Source: Phoronis ovalis (taxonomy: Eukaryota > Phoronida > Phoronidae). Taken from it: a stretch of DNA of 10,184 nucleotides. Shown piece by piece: positions 1 through 8,455 of the stretch (position 1 is its first letter; every line of letters begins with the position of its first letter). A program made the translations under genes and the position numbers. The stretch is taken from assembly GCA_028565635.1 (NCBI GenBank), contig JAOXYB010066756.1, forward strand, positions 1-10,184. Direction: 5' to 3'. The notes under the pieces are model-generated. The model did no database searches and was not told where the DNA came from. It saw only the letters and a list, made by a program, of their open reading frames with translations.

Positions 1-2743
1 TATATATACTAGAGAGAGAGATTTTGACAGGATTTACATTACTTGTGCCAGAGTTCGTACTATCAATACTATTTTAAAATCTTTTTAAACGATAGACCAT
101 ACATGTTTTTCATATCTCTAGGATACATAGAATAGGAACGGGGCACGAAGTACACGTATTATCAGGACAGGGCAATGTGCACACGTATGAACTTTACTGG
201 TACCGTCGTTAAACGTGTACTGGAAATAAAATTAAATATGTAAAAATCCATGGTATAAAATTCTTAAAATTACTCCCTTAATTGTTTAATGCAAAAACAA
301 ACTATAGACGGAAGCTCGCAGTAGAGGGCTAATAAAGCAATACTGTACATCAAAGTAGCGAAATAAACGGAAAATAAAATAATCACTTGGTGATCAATTG
401 AGATTAAGCCTCAACAACTGTGAAGTAAAAGGACACGCGATGGTGAAAGAAAACTTAACTCGACTAATGATAGCGATTGAGTTTGCAATGTTACTTCTCA
501 TTTTGCAAATTTGTTTTGAAGTTGTAATAAAACATCTATCAGACTAATTAGGACATTAATTACGGACTAATAATAGTTTGCATTCCTGAAAATAGAGGCA
601 GTAAGCTTTATTTTTAGATTTGTTATAAAATGCACAGTGTACCTTTTGCATGTTCCAACATGTAGGTGAGTGACCTACTAACTAGAAATAATTATCTGTT
701 GTTTTTTATCATCAATTATAACGGGCAATTTTTCATATTTTTATGGCACAGCATATAAATTAAAAACGCGAACATTTTCCTCTGTTAATATTTTAAAACA
801 AATTGATGGGTGATTAAAAATTTTAATTTTTTTTTGTATATTTATTGCCGGAAGCCTGTTCATACCATACGAGTTTGTCAGATATTTGATGAGGTAGCAA
901 TTAAATACCTATCAAAATAATGAAATTAACTGAAATAGCAAAGATTTTTCTGCACTGACATATTACATTTCCTGATTCTACTATAAAGATTCAAACACAC
1001 AACCTTGGTAATGTAAAAGAAAATGTTTCAAAATTATGTATTGTTATGCTTGCATCTCAGTTATGATCACTATTTATAAAAGAAACAGATAATTAATCTT
1101 TTCCTCATAAAAAAGAAACACGATCATGTCTACACAATATTTAATGTCGAACATGGTTGAATTGTCTATCTCCTCCCACGATTACACTAATGTTAATTCG
1201 TACGAGACCAAATACAAGAGCGAGCAGCCACACGAAAGTTCATTATGGATTGCTTAAAATTGAATGTAACTAATATTTCTTTTAGACTCGAAACATAAGG
1301 TTTCCTCCTGTATTTAACTCAATTGTGTGTGTGATATTTTCACCAGTAGTTTTTGTGCAAAAACGTAATTAATCAAAAAAGCGAAAACAAATTAAGAAAA
1401 TATTGCAATTTAACTATTATAAAAAGTATATAAATACTTCATCATCTGCGCACAGATACGCTTTATAGGACATGATATATTTCAGAACAATATAGCTACG
1501 TCAAACAGTGTAATAGTTAGATCTTTAGAAGAGGACATTTCCTTCAAAACAAAGAAAAACCTCTTATTAATGAAATTAAAGATTGATTCCTAAAAAGAAT
1601 CAAAGAAACTGATGTTTAAGTAATCTGTACAAAATTAAAATATTATCGATTCTTTCTTTAATATAATTGTTAACATTAGCAAGTTAATGCAAACTTTAGG
1701 ATGTCATCAAGCAAGAAAAGAAAAGTGCTGACGTCAGCCCTATGGAGACCTATTTCCCACCTCTGCAAACAGATCGCGCTATATACGAAATATAGATATG
1801 TAAATAAATTCCTTATGGCATATATTTCATACCTAAGTAATGTTTCATCATTACTAGCAGAATCTGTTCATAATCAGAAATTTTAACCTGTAAGGTAAAT
1901 CCTCATTCGTACTAACGCAATTTAAGAAAGACATTGTCTTTACGCAGAAGAAAATTAGAGCACTATTGTCTAGATAATAACTCAAAGGGATTTAAAAGCC
2001 AAACACAATTTTTAGAGTATGGTTTCGTTCATTTTAAGCTGTGATCTATTATCTTTAATAAAAACGCATGCTGCACATTCGAGATCTATTAATTCTAATA
2101 TCACAGTCTATTCAACAAACAATTGTGTCGGCGACTTGAAGAGCAAAAATTAGTATCCTGTTTATTTACGCAAGTATTTGACATATTTTATTCATGTTTT
2201 ATTACAAAATCAATGCATTTTTATCTCTTGTTGTGTAGACAATTATGGTAAGTGTGACGTAGTGACCACCCTACAGCAAATGATCTAGAACAATTAGACA
2301 TTAATTATACTTGACACAAATGATGCTATATTCTTTCAAAAGTAGTGTCTAAGAAAATTACAAGTCTGACTGACGCTTTTCCTTTAGCATATTAATAAAA
2401 AAATTGCCTTTATTGTTTGTTCTCTGAATTTTAATAATGTCAATGAACATGCAACATATTTTTAACATGTGAAACCTTTAACTTTTGATTATTTTTTTTT
2501 GCCACATGAAACAGCCATATTGTGTATAATATGCCGTAGGTGTTTGAAGAAGTAATCTTAGTAAAGCGATATGTATTACCTGTAATAATAAAACTTCAAC
2601 AGCCCGAAAAAAACTTGGCATAACCGATTAAAGTAGATTTGTACTACACGTAAGGCTGCACTGTGAGATCCTTTTATAACTACTTAATTTCAATGCTTTT
2701 TAAAACTATATAACGTAAAGTAAAGAATAACTTGAATACTTAC
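1..2743 (-). other. Probable intron of the EGF-ligand gene; no exon found
   Basis: This AT-rich stretch follows the donor at 2743. I looked on the minus strand for an acceptor directly followed by one base and a Cys codon, as the phase 2 split requires. The only hits (exon starts at 417, 535 and 1055) fail: two hit a stop within a few codons, and the third lacks the glycines of an EGF C-terminal half. The stretch otherwise holds short AT-rich runs, a (AG)n run at 11-20 and a perfect CRE palindrome at 1727-1738. The rest of the gene probably lies below position 1. Confidence 0.6.
1727..1738. promoter_or_regulatory. Perfect CRE-centred palindrome
   Basis: GCTGACGTCAGC is a 12-bp perfect palindrome around the full CREB/ATF consensus TGACGTCA. 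It lies in the probable EGF-ligand intron. Function is inferred from the motif alone. Confidence 0.3.
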
Positions 2744-2746
2744 CGG
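2738..2746 (-). other. Splice donor ending the EGF exon
   Basis: On the minus strand the sequence reads GCCG|GTAAGT, a near-perfect consensus 5' splice site. If unspliced, the frame runs straight into TAA at 2740-2742, which would truncate the EGF domain after four cysteines. The intron is phase 2: CG is carried over and any third base gives Arg, so Cys4-Arg-Cys5 is predicted, the one-residue spacing all EGF domains have. Confidence 0.85.
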
Positions 2747-3612
2747 CAAATTCGTTGTAATAATAGTTCTTCTATAACAACACATGTTCCACCATTTAAG
2801 CAATAGTTTGCATCTTGAGGGCCACATCTACTAAAATGTCCATAGGATTCGTCTACTCCTTTTAATTCCAAAATCTCTGTTTTCACACTAGGACCTACTT
2901 CTGGACGTAAAACCGAGATCGTTTTCACTTGCGTTGGTGCAGAATCTACGTCCCCAGAACCAAGTTCATCTGGCTCATAAAATTCAAATTCTGAGGGTTT
3001 ATTTTCCGAATTTGTTTCAGCAACATGTAATTTCGGTAAATTTTGCTTAGAAAGAATACTCCAGTATGGTTCAGGTTGTTTTGTTCTAGCGACTATGAGC
3101 TCCTCTTCTGTTATAGTAGATGGATCGTATGGGGCTGGTTTACTAGTACGTATACTAAAATCTGGGTATTCAGTTAATAAATTATTTGGTTTAGTAGAAA
3201 ATGTTTTTGGTTCACTAATACTACCACTTGGAATATCAGGATAAATAAAATTTTTACGATTAAATTCAAATGGTTTTTCTGTATGATATGCTACACTAGG
3301 CTTAGCCACCGACACTGCGGCTGGAACAAAATAGTCATCAAAATCTTCAAAACTGTCAAGATCATCAGATTCACTTAATAATTCGTGCTGATTCATAGGT
3401 GCTCTCCTCTGATGTTTATTATAATTCAGGCGGTGTGCAAATCTCTTTAATCGCCTTAATTTCCACTCTGAGGATGAAATCTGAGATTTTCCTAGCATTG
3501 TTCCAGAGATTTCAGAAGAAGTTCTTTTTATCACAAAAAAGCTGGCTTGTTGAAAAAATACGAGAATTAAAGCAAAAGCAGTGTATGCTTGTATATAACT
3601 CCTGGGTATCAT
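2744..3612 (-). CDS. EGF-family (ErbB-type) ligand precursor, first coding exon
   Basis: Probable ligand of an EGF-receptor tyrosine kinase, made as a secreted or membrane-bound precursor. The exon encodes 289 complete codons plus two bases of an Arg codon. Residues 9-28 form a hydrophobic signal peptide or signal anchor. Basic residues 51-70 include a furin-type R-L-K-R at 54-57, followed by an acidic stretch at 81-93. A Ser/Pro/Glu-rich linker then carries an acidic-flanked G-S-G-D at 218-221. Cys263, 271, 277 and 289 are spaced CX7CX5CX11C, the ErbB-ligand pattern, with the typical Y-C-L-N-G-G-T-C block. The exon ends at CG|GTAAGT, between Cys4 and Cys5. The start Met has G at -3, and an in-frame TAA lies 72 bases upstream with no intervening Met. 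The EGF segment most resembles neuregulin-4 (CGPxxxxxCLNGG, then C-R-C). Cys5, Cys6, the transmembrane segment and tail are missing from the window. Alternative: a non-ErbB EGF-domain protein, less likely given the CX7C spacing. Confidence 0.8.
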
Positions 3613-3632
3613 GTCCTTGCTTTTTGCTGCAG
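3613..3632 (-). other. Possible 5'UTR splice acceptor before the EGF-ligand start codon
   Basis: The minus strand reads TCTCTGCAG immediately upstream, leaving 14 bases of leader before the ATG at 3612. This looks like a usable acceptor, so part of the 5'UTR may lie in an upstream exon. It does not change the coding start, because the in-frame TAA at 3682-3684 blocks an N-terminal extension in the unspliced reading. A coding upstream exon joined at this acceptor cannot be excluded. Confidence 0.35.
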
Positions 3633-3684
3633 AGATACTGTAATTACATGCAGTAATGTCAACATGTGGACAACCGTCTATTTA

Positions 3685-3960
3685 ACACTCTATGTGCGAT
3701 CTGTTGTGCAAGTTCCAATACAAGCTATTTTGTACCGCAAGTTAATCATATAGGTCTGTCTTAACAATACAGCTCTAATTATAAGGCAGCCAATCCGTGC
3801 CGTCTGTCGAGGTGTACAATAAGATATGATTTGGATGGAGGCGTCCACCCTATTTGTTACGCGTAACTGTGGAAACTAAACATAACCACAGGAAACTTCG
3901 AAAACTCAGTCCGACCAGTGATGATGCATTTACGTCATCATCTAACTAAACACCATGGAT
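3685..3960 (-). promoter_or_regulatory. Presumed 5' flank of the EGF-ligand gene with bZIP-type sites
   Basis: This stretch is less AT-rich than its surroundings. It contains a perfect 12-bp palindrome GTTACGCGTAAC (3856-3867), a C/EBP- or PAR-bZIP-like arrangement, and TTACGTCA (3930-3937; TGACGTAA on the gene strand), an ATF/CREB-type site. The latter lies inside a 7-bp inverted repeat, GATGATG (3920-3926) with CATCATC (3936-3942). A CCAAT motif sits at 3790-3794 on the plus strand. No clear TATA box or transcription start could be fixed, so this is inference from position and motifs. Confidence 0.35.
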
Positions 3961-5550
3961 CTCGGAGGAAATATAAAATGTAGTCACATTCATTGCTGTC
4001 TCTGAAACACGTGGCAATTCAAAATACTTCAACAAATAAGTCAGGTGGCAGGCTGATAGTTATATGTCACTAAAATGTTAATGGCCTCGTTTAAAAACTA
4101 CTACACTTGTAAATGATTGCCTATAAAAACTATGATTATTTTATCTGGGAAACTCAATTATGAGATATTGATAAAAAGTGTGAAATTAGCTATATGATAT
4201 TCATCTTTATATCGATGAAGACTCCTAAGCAACTTCGGAGTTCGATATTTTGAACTTGATGTGTTTATCATTGTTCTTTAAAATAGGAAGTGCACTATAA
4301 ATATATAATTAAAAAACAAACATTTCATTGCGAGTTGTTTGAAGTTGGTCATCACTGTCACGTCGGAGATATGTCCGATGGGAAACAAAAACAATCTTGA
4401 GTCAACCTTCAAAAACTATTCCAGAATTTATCTTGTGGTGCTCGCCAAATAGTTGTCAGAACTTAATTTCCGGAAAATAGTTGCTAGTACAAAAATGCGG
4501 AAATAAACAAAAGTAAGTCTGTGTAAAACATCAAGACTCTTTGCATAGTAAGGTACATGTAGTAATTTTGTGTGAGTGATTTTGAACAGTTATTTTCAGA
4601 TTCCTATTATTCCTCAAATAAATTAATCTGCTATCAAAATTCGCAGCAGGTTGCTGACCTTTTTAGATTTTATCAAAAGAGCATACAAAATCTTGTAATA
4701 CATCGTATGGGAGTTTTTTTTTCGGACTGATTTTCCAAAGTGTGTCACGGTTATTTGCATTAAGAACATCGGACGCAGTGAGATATCAGTTACGATGTTT
4801 TTCAAAGGGACTTTGAATCAAAATGTAATTTTATATCAATTTTATTAAATACTATTCAAAAAGATTAAAGAGGATATAGTCAAGTATTTCTGTATTGTTT
4901 GACAATCAACCATTGTAAACATTGACTGCATCTCCTAGCATAACCAATTTTTTATTGTTGTTGAACAGCTTTTATCAAGATTGATTAAGCTGAAAAGGAA
5001 ACTAAGTCATTGTGTTATTATTGTCAGCTTCTTAATAATGGAGTCATTCGCTTTCAATTGTTTTAATCTTTTAATACATTAAACAACACTTACAGAAAGG
5101 GTGTATCTAGTCGGTATCTTAATATTTAATTCTACGGTATATTATTTGAGGCGTTCTTCTATCATTTATTTATTTTCTCAGGTAAAAGCAGATAATCTCT
5201 AATCATTTTTATGGAAGTGTTAGCTGGTTGAATACGACACAATCATGCATCTACTCCTTTTTTAAAAACATAACATCTATGAGGCTGTTTTTAACAAACT
5301 GATCATGCCTCTGTTAAATAAAACATTTGAATGTGCTAAACAATAAAATTAATTACACATTTACATACGGTTATTTTAAACAATATTACTACCGTTTGTA
5401 GCACCACATACCACGATGTAGCACTATTCAATGAACTATTCAGACGTATTATAGTAATATAATAAAAAGATACTCTGCAATAAAATTAGTACTAATTAGT
5501 TTTACAAATCTCGCTGATTAAACACAGGCAATAAATCTTTTTAACATTAT
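3961..5550. other. Intergenic AT-rich stretch, nothing recognised
   Basis: No frame looks coding. Possible frames are short, rich in Ile, Leu, Lys and Asn as expected of AT-rich noise, and lack plausible splice sites at their ends. No tRNA, long repeat or inverted-repeat element was seen. Confidence 0.6.
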
Positions 5551-5552
5551 GT

Positions 5553-5574
5553 TTAATAACGCTGGCGTTATTAA
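5553..5574. repeat. 22-bp palindrome with 10-bp perfect arms
   Basis: Arm TTAATAACGC (5553-5562), a 2-base centre TG, then the exact reverse complement GCGTTATTAA (5565-5574). It could be a dimeric transcription-factor site or a small hairpin. No family is assigned. Confidence 0.5.
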
Positions 5575-5639
5575 TTTATATATTAAAATGAAGGACAAGG
5601 GGTAAAACGACGATCTCATTCACGCTACAACTAAAATAG

Positions 5640-5880
5640 AAATACCGCGTCAGGTCTCGTCAGGTACACCTTATAGTGACGTCAACGCTAACCCGAGGAA
5701 TATTTAAAACCGGTTAAAAGCTTTATTTAACATCGCAAATTACCCGATTTTTAAGTCACATCACAAGTAGATCTCGATGTGTCATACTTACGCATTTCTC
5801 TAACGGTAAAAAAAACAGTTATCCAATTTCCACCTATAAATAGTTCGTAAGGGGAATTCAATTCACCAGGGGAATTCCTA
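5640..5880. promoter_or_regulatory. Cluster of CRE, TATA-like and kappa-B-like motifs
   Basis: The cluster contains a direct repeat CGTCAGGT (5648-5655 and 5658-5665), a perfect CRE TGACGTCA (5677-5684), a TATA-box match TATAAATA (5835-5842), GGGGAATTC (5851-5859), and GGGGAATTCC (5869-5878), which fits the NF-kappa-B consensus GGGRNNYYCC. The order would suit a plus-strand promoter, but no coding sequence follows except repeat DNA from 5921. It may instead be a distal element or part of an old transposon. Confidence 0.25.
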
Positions 5881-5920
5881 GCCAGAATCAACACATTCCT
5901 TTACGTTGCCGCGGGTATCG

Positions 5921-6276
5921 TGTGGCAAAACATACTGGGGGGGGGGGGGGGGGACTCCGATAAAAAGTAGGTATGCCTGGTCGTTACCAAAACAGCGGGA
6001 AAGGGTAGCTTTTTGAAGACCATGCGCATAACGCGTTTAGAGTATCGGAAAATCGGTTGCTTTGAGCAAAAAGGGTTAGTTTTTTTTGGCCGTACACCGT
6101 TTCGCCTAGGTCCATTTTTCCTGGTGGTCTTGTTTATAAGACTAGTGGTTTTCGTACCCACTTATTTATTTAGTCTTTTTCAGACCGTCCACTCTATGCC
6201 TAACCCCCTCCCCGGAAAACATAAATTACCAAATCCTTTCGTCACAGTACCCCCTCCCCTCTAGCACATTGTCACA
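5921..6276. mobile_element. Candidate short non-autonomous repeat with a G17 run
   Basis: The base composition differs sharply from the flanks. The left edge reads TGTGGCAA (5921-5928) and leads into 17 consecutive G (5937-5953). The right edge, read in reverse complement from 6276, is TGTGACAA, followed by a G-rich block (the plus-strand C-rich run at 6250-6260). These look like degenerate inverted ends of a roughly 356-bp element. Open frames occur on both strands inside, but they overlap each other and resemble no protein, so they are treated as chance. The element class is not identified, and the boundaries are provisional. Confidence 0.4.
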
Positions 6277-6582
6277 TAGAACACGTAAAACAGCATAAAA
6301 ACCAACAGAGTCTCATCCCTGTGCCTCGATCCGATACAGTCACGTAATTAGACCGTGACTCATATGGATTAGTGCAGAAGCATTGAACTATTTATCAGTG
6401 CTAAACGGCAAATGATGACTTGTATTAATCATCATACCAGATATTAAAAAACATCATCATCATCCTACGACGTTCATAGAGAATACCTGTAATCCATATT
6501 TTTGCCAACAAAAACAAAAAAGTACTAAAAGACCTGCTGTACCAAAAGAACGATAGTTAACTTTACAAATTATTAATTAGTC
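6277..6582. other. Intergenic, with a short (ATC)n run
   Basis: No coding signal was seen. A short trinucleotide run of CAT/ATC lies at 6452-6464. The stretch would be the 3' flank of the candidate exon ending at 6583. No clean AATAAA was found close to that stop on the minus strand. Confidence 0.5.
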
Positions 6583-6708
6583 TCATTCTTCCACCTCTTC
6601 GGCACCTCCTCCAGATTCCCCCCAAAGATTTCTCATACATAAGTTAGGCGGAAAGTAAATGTCATACCTATCTCTCATGCATACTTGATTAATAACCTTT
6701 TGTAGTAC
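6583..6708 (-). CDS. Candidate terminal coding exon of an unrecognised gene
   Basis: Directly after a minus-strand CAG acceptor (6711-6709) a 42-codon frame opens and ends in TGA at 6583-6585. It encodes 41 residues with a coding-like composition: an amphipathic start (V-L-Q-K-V-I-N-Q-V), then R-Y-D-I-Y-F-P-P-N-L, N-L-W-G-E, a G-G-G linker and an acidic E-E-V-E-E end. An in-frame TAG just above the acceptor means it must be spliced to be used. The polypyrimidine tract is poor and no upstream partner exon was found between 6709 and 7080. It lies downstream of gephyrin on the same strand. Its phase 0 start would fit the gephyrin donor at 8455, so an alternative gephyrin 3' end is formally possible. 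The protein is not recognised. It may be a chance frame. Confidence 0.3.
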   Translation of the reverse strand, partial: VLQKVINQVCMRDRYDIYFPPNLCMRNLWGESGGGAEEVEE

Positions 6709-7079
6709 CTGGGACTATTATAACTAAGTTAATCTCATTAATACTTTCTTTGTTATCAAGGCAAGTAGGGACCCACAACTATTTTACCTATTTACTGGAC
6801 TGGCCTAGGCTAGCTGTTTCATATTCGTCTCAGAGAGTCAGTTATATTAACCTAACAATTCAACAAAGTGATGGCCATAATTTATTTATTTTCATTACAG
6901 ATATTAAAGTATCATGATGTTCAAAATATCACAGATCGTAAAAATCATTATCCTTTAATTGTAAGTGAAATCAAAATTTGAAATAAACACAAATTAACTT
7001 TTTACATTAAAAATGTTAAAATAGCTAGTATAACTTGTAATACTAGTATCCTAATATTATTTGCTGGATTCTTTCCAGA
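6709..7079. other. Intergenic AT-rich stretch downstream of gephyrin
   Basis: No exon recognised. Overlapping AATAAA motifs on the minus strand (TTTATT on plus at 6881-6886 and 6885-6890) could serve as distal polyadenylation signals for gephyrin. Confidence 0.4.
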
Positions 7080-7099
7080 GTAGTGGTGCACGTTCAAAC

Positions 7100-7105
7100 T
7101 TTATT
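7100..7105 (-). terminator. Gephyrin polyadenylation signal AATAAA
   Basis: AATAAA on the minus strand lies about 80 bases after the gephyrin stop codon at 7187-7189, giving a short 3'UTR ending near 7080. Alternative signals lie at 6881-6890. Confidence 0.5.
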
Positions 7106-7186
7106 AGCAATATCTAGATGTTGTAGAAAGATCATCTGAAGATCTTATAATAACACAATCACATCATTCAGTGTGTTTTTTTATAA

Positions 7187-7417
7187 TCAGATTTTATGTA
7201 TCACCAGCGCCTCAATCATTTCCCCTGCTTTTACATGTTGCCTATGTTCTGTCTTAGGGGGCAACATCAAAAGAACATTAGCACTACTCATACTCAGCAG
7301 TCGACTACTGATCTGGTTCCCAGTACTTGTTGCCCAAGCAACAGCATCATCTTGTTTCCATGTCAACATTGCTCGATTATACTCTGGTCGAGGATCAAGT
7401 CTGAGGTCACATGATAC
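7187..7417 (-). CDS. GPHN: Gephyrin, last coding exon (E domain, subdomain IV)
   Basis: Encodes 76 residues and a TGA stop. Gephyrin's E domain inserts molybdate into adenylated molybdopterin to finish molybdenum cofactor; in neurons it also binds glycine and GABA-A receptor loops in the postsynaptic scaffold. The exon starts phase 0 at TAG|GTA. It contains V-S-C-D-L, L-D-P-R-P-E-Y, S-T-G-N-Q-I-S-S-R-L, S-M-S-S-A-N and L-L-M-L-P-P-K-T-E, which align without gaps to human gephyrin. Positions matching human Y673, M711 and P713 of the receptor-binding pocket are kept. Y719 is Arg here and D729 is Glu. A Met occurs inside the exon at 7369, but it is not the start, because the homology continues upstream to the acceptor. 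Confidence 0.95.
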   Translation of the reverse strand, partial: VSCDLRLDPRPEYNRAMLTWKQDDAVAWATSTGNQISSRLLSMSSANVLLMLPPKTEHRQHVKAGEMIEALVIHKI

Positions 7418-8455
7418 CTAGGTGTTTTTGAGAAAAAACAAATAACAGAAGTTAAGTTTATATATTTGACACTTAATAGAGATATAATTTCAAATTTGAA
7501 CATCCATTTACTAGGCTATACCATACTGTCAAATTTCAAGTACGTACTGACCCAGTGCCAGCATTAGTAAATAAGGATTTTGCAACAAAAAATTTCTGTA
7601 GCAAATTCATAAGTGGATATGTAGAAAGTAAAAACACATCCTACATTGGCACTATTAATAGTAACATGACATTGATGACAAAGACTGCCAGCAACATAAA
7701 TATCATTAACCCAGTAAGGCACATGTATACCTCTATACAAATTATGAAAAGAAAATTTTCTAAATATTAAATACGATAACTGTAATGTATACATTCTATC
7801 TGAATATAATAGTGAAAATATCGTATTAAAACATATATCCAGTTACCCATAAAGCAGAATACATACAAATCTGTAATAAGTATGAAATTTTGATACACAT
7901 TTATTTCTTCTTTAGTAAAATAATTTAAATAAGACTGTAAGTTGGTGAGACAAGTCAAATTTCAAGGAAATTTGATGGAAAATGGTACATTTATAAGGTA
8001 CTTTGTGTAGTTTGTGGAGGTAAATAAATGTTAATAATTTTTTATCTACACACGTTTTACATGAGACTGAAAACACTACTATAAAAAACACCATAGGTTA
8101 ACATTTCAGAAAACAAGTATTTTGTGTTAAGAAAATTTAAAACTAATATTTAACAAATTTTAATTTTGTAAAATTGTAATGACCAGTAAGCTTAACCTTA
8201 AATAAGATTAGTAATCAAAAGGTGGCAAATTAATGAAAGTGTATAATGTTATATAAACAATAAGTAATTTACTAGAAAATGAGTCTCAATACAAAAATAT
8301 TGTATGTAAATGTATCTCATACAATTTAGATTTTATTGAAATGTTTTTTTTATCTGTATAACATCGATTTTGTCCGACTGATTCATAAAAAGCCAGTCAC
8401 CTGTTAAATGTTACAATGACATGTATGATTACGCAGAATTAACAGTGACAGTTAC
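7418..8455 (-). other. GPHN: Gephyrin intron, phase 0
   Basis: 1038 bp, donor AAG|GTAACT and acceptor CACCTAG. Joining the flanking exons gives T-V-K-V-K-V-S-C-D, which aligns to human T-I-I-K-A-R-L-S-C-D, so the junction is exact. The interior is AT-rich and holds overlapping chance frames on both strands, with nothing recognisable. Confidence 0.9.

Noticed and set aside
410-420. Acceptor-like site TTTTACTTCACAG with a Cys codon in the required phase (minus strand)
   Set aside because: A stop codon follows immediately after the Cys in the phase set by the EGF exon.
520-535. Possible second half of the EGF domain (minus strand, exon start 535), Cys followed eight residues later by Cys
   Set aside because: It lacks the glycines and aromatic residue of a real EGF C-terminal half, has a poor pyrimidine tract, and nothing after it resembles a juxtamembrane or transmembrane segment.
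1701-1886. Plus-strand 61-residue open frame
   Set aside because: Composition fits AT-rich noise; no domain, no conserved motif, and it sits in the presumed EGF-gene intron.
3399-3656. Plus-strand 85-residue open frame
   Set aside because: Antisense shadow of the EGF-ligand signal peptide and pro-region.
4623-4805. Minus-strand 60-residue open frame
   Set aside because: No start context, domain or splice partner; Ile/Leu/Lys-rich composition typical of chance frames in AT-rich DNA.
5901-6264. Overlapping open frames on both strands (86 and 83 residues)
   Set aside because: They lie across the G17-bearing repeat, overlap each other, encode homopolymer-derived Pro runs or low-complexity text, and resemble no protein.
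7555-8094. Several 60-76 residue open frames on both strands
   Set aside because: All lie inside the 1038-bp gephyrin intron whose boundaries are fixed by homology; no coding signature.
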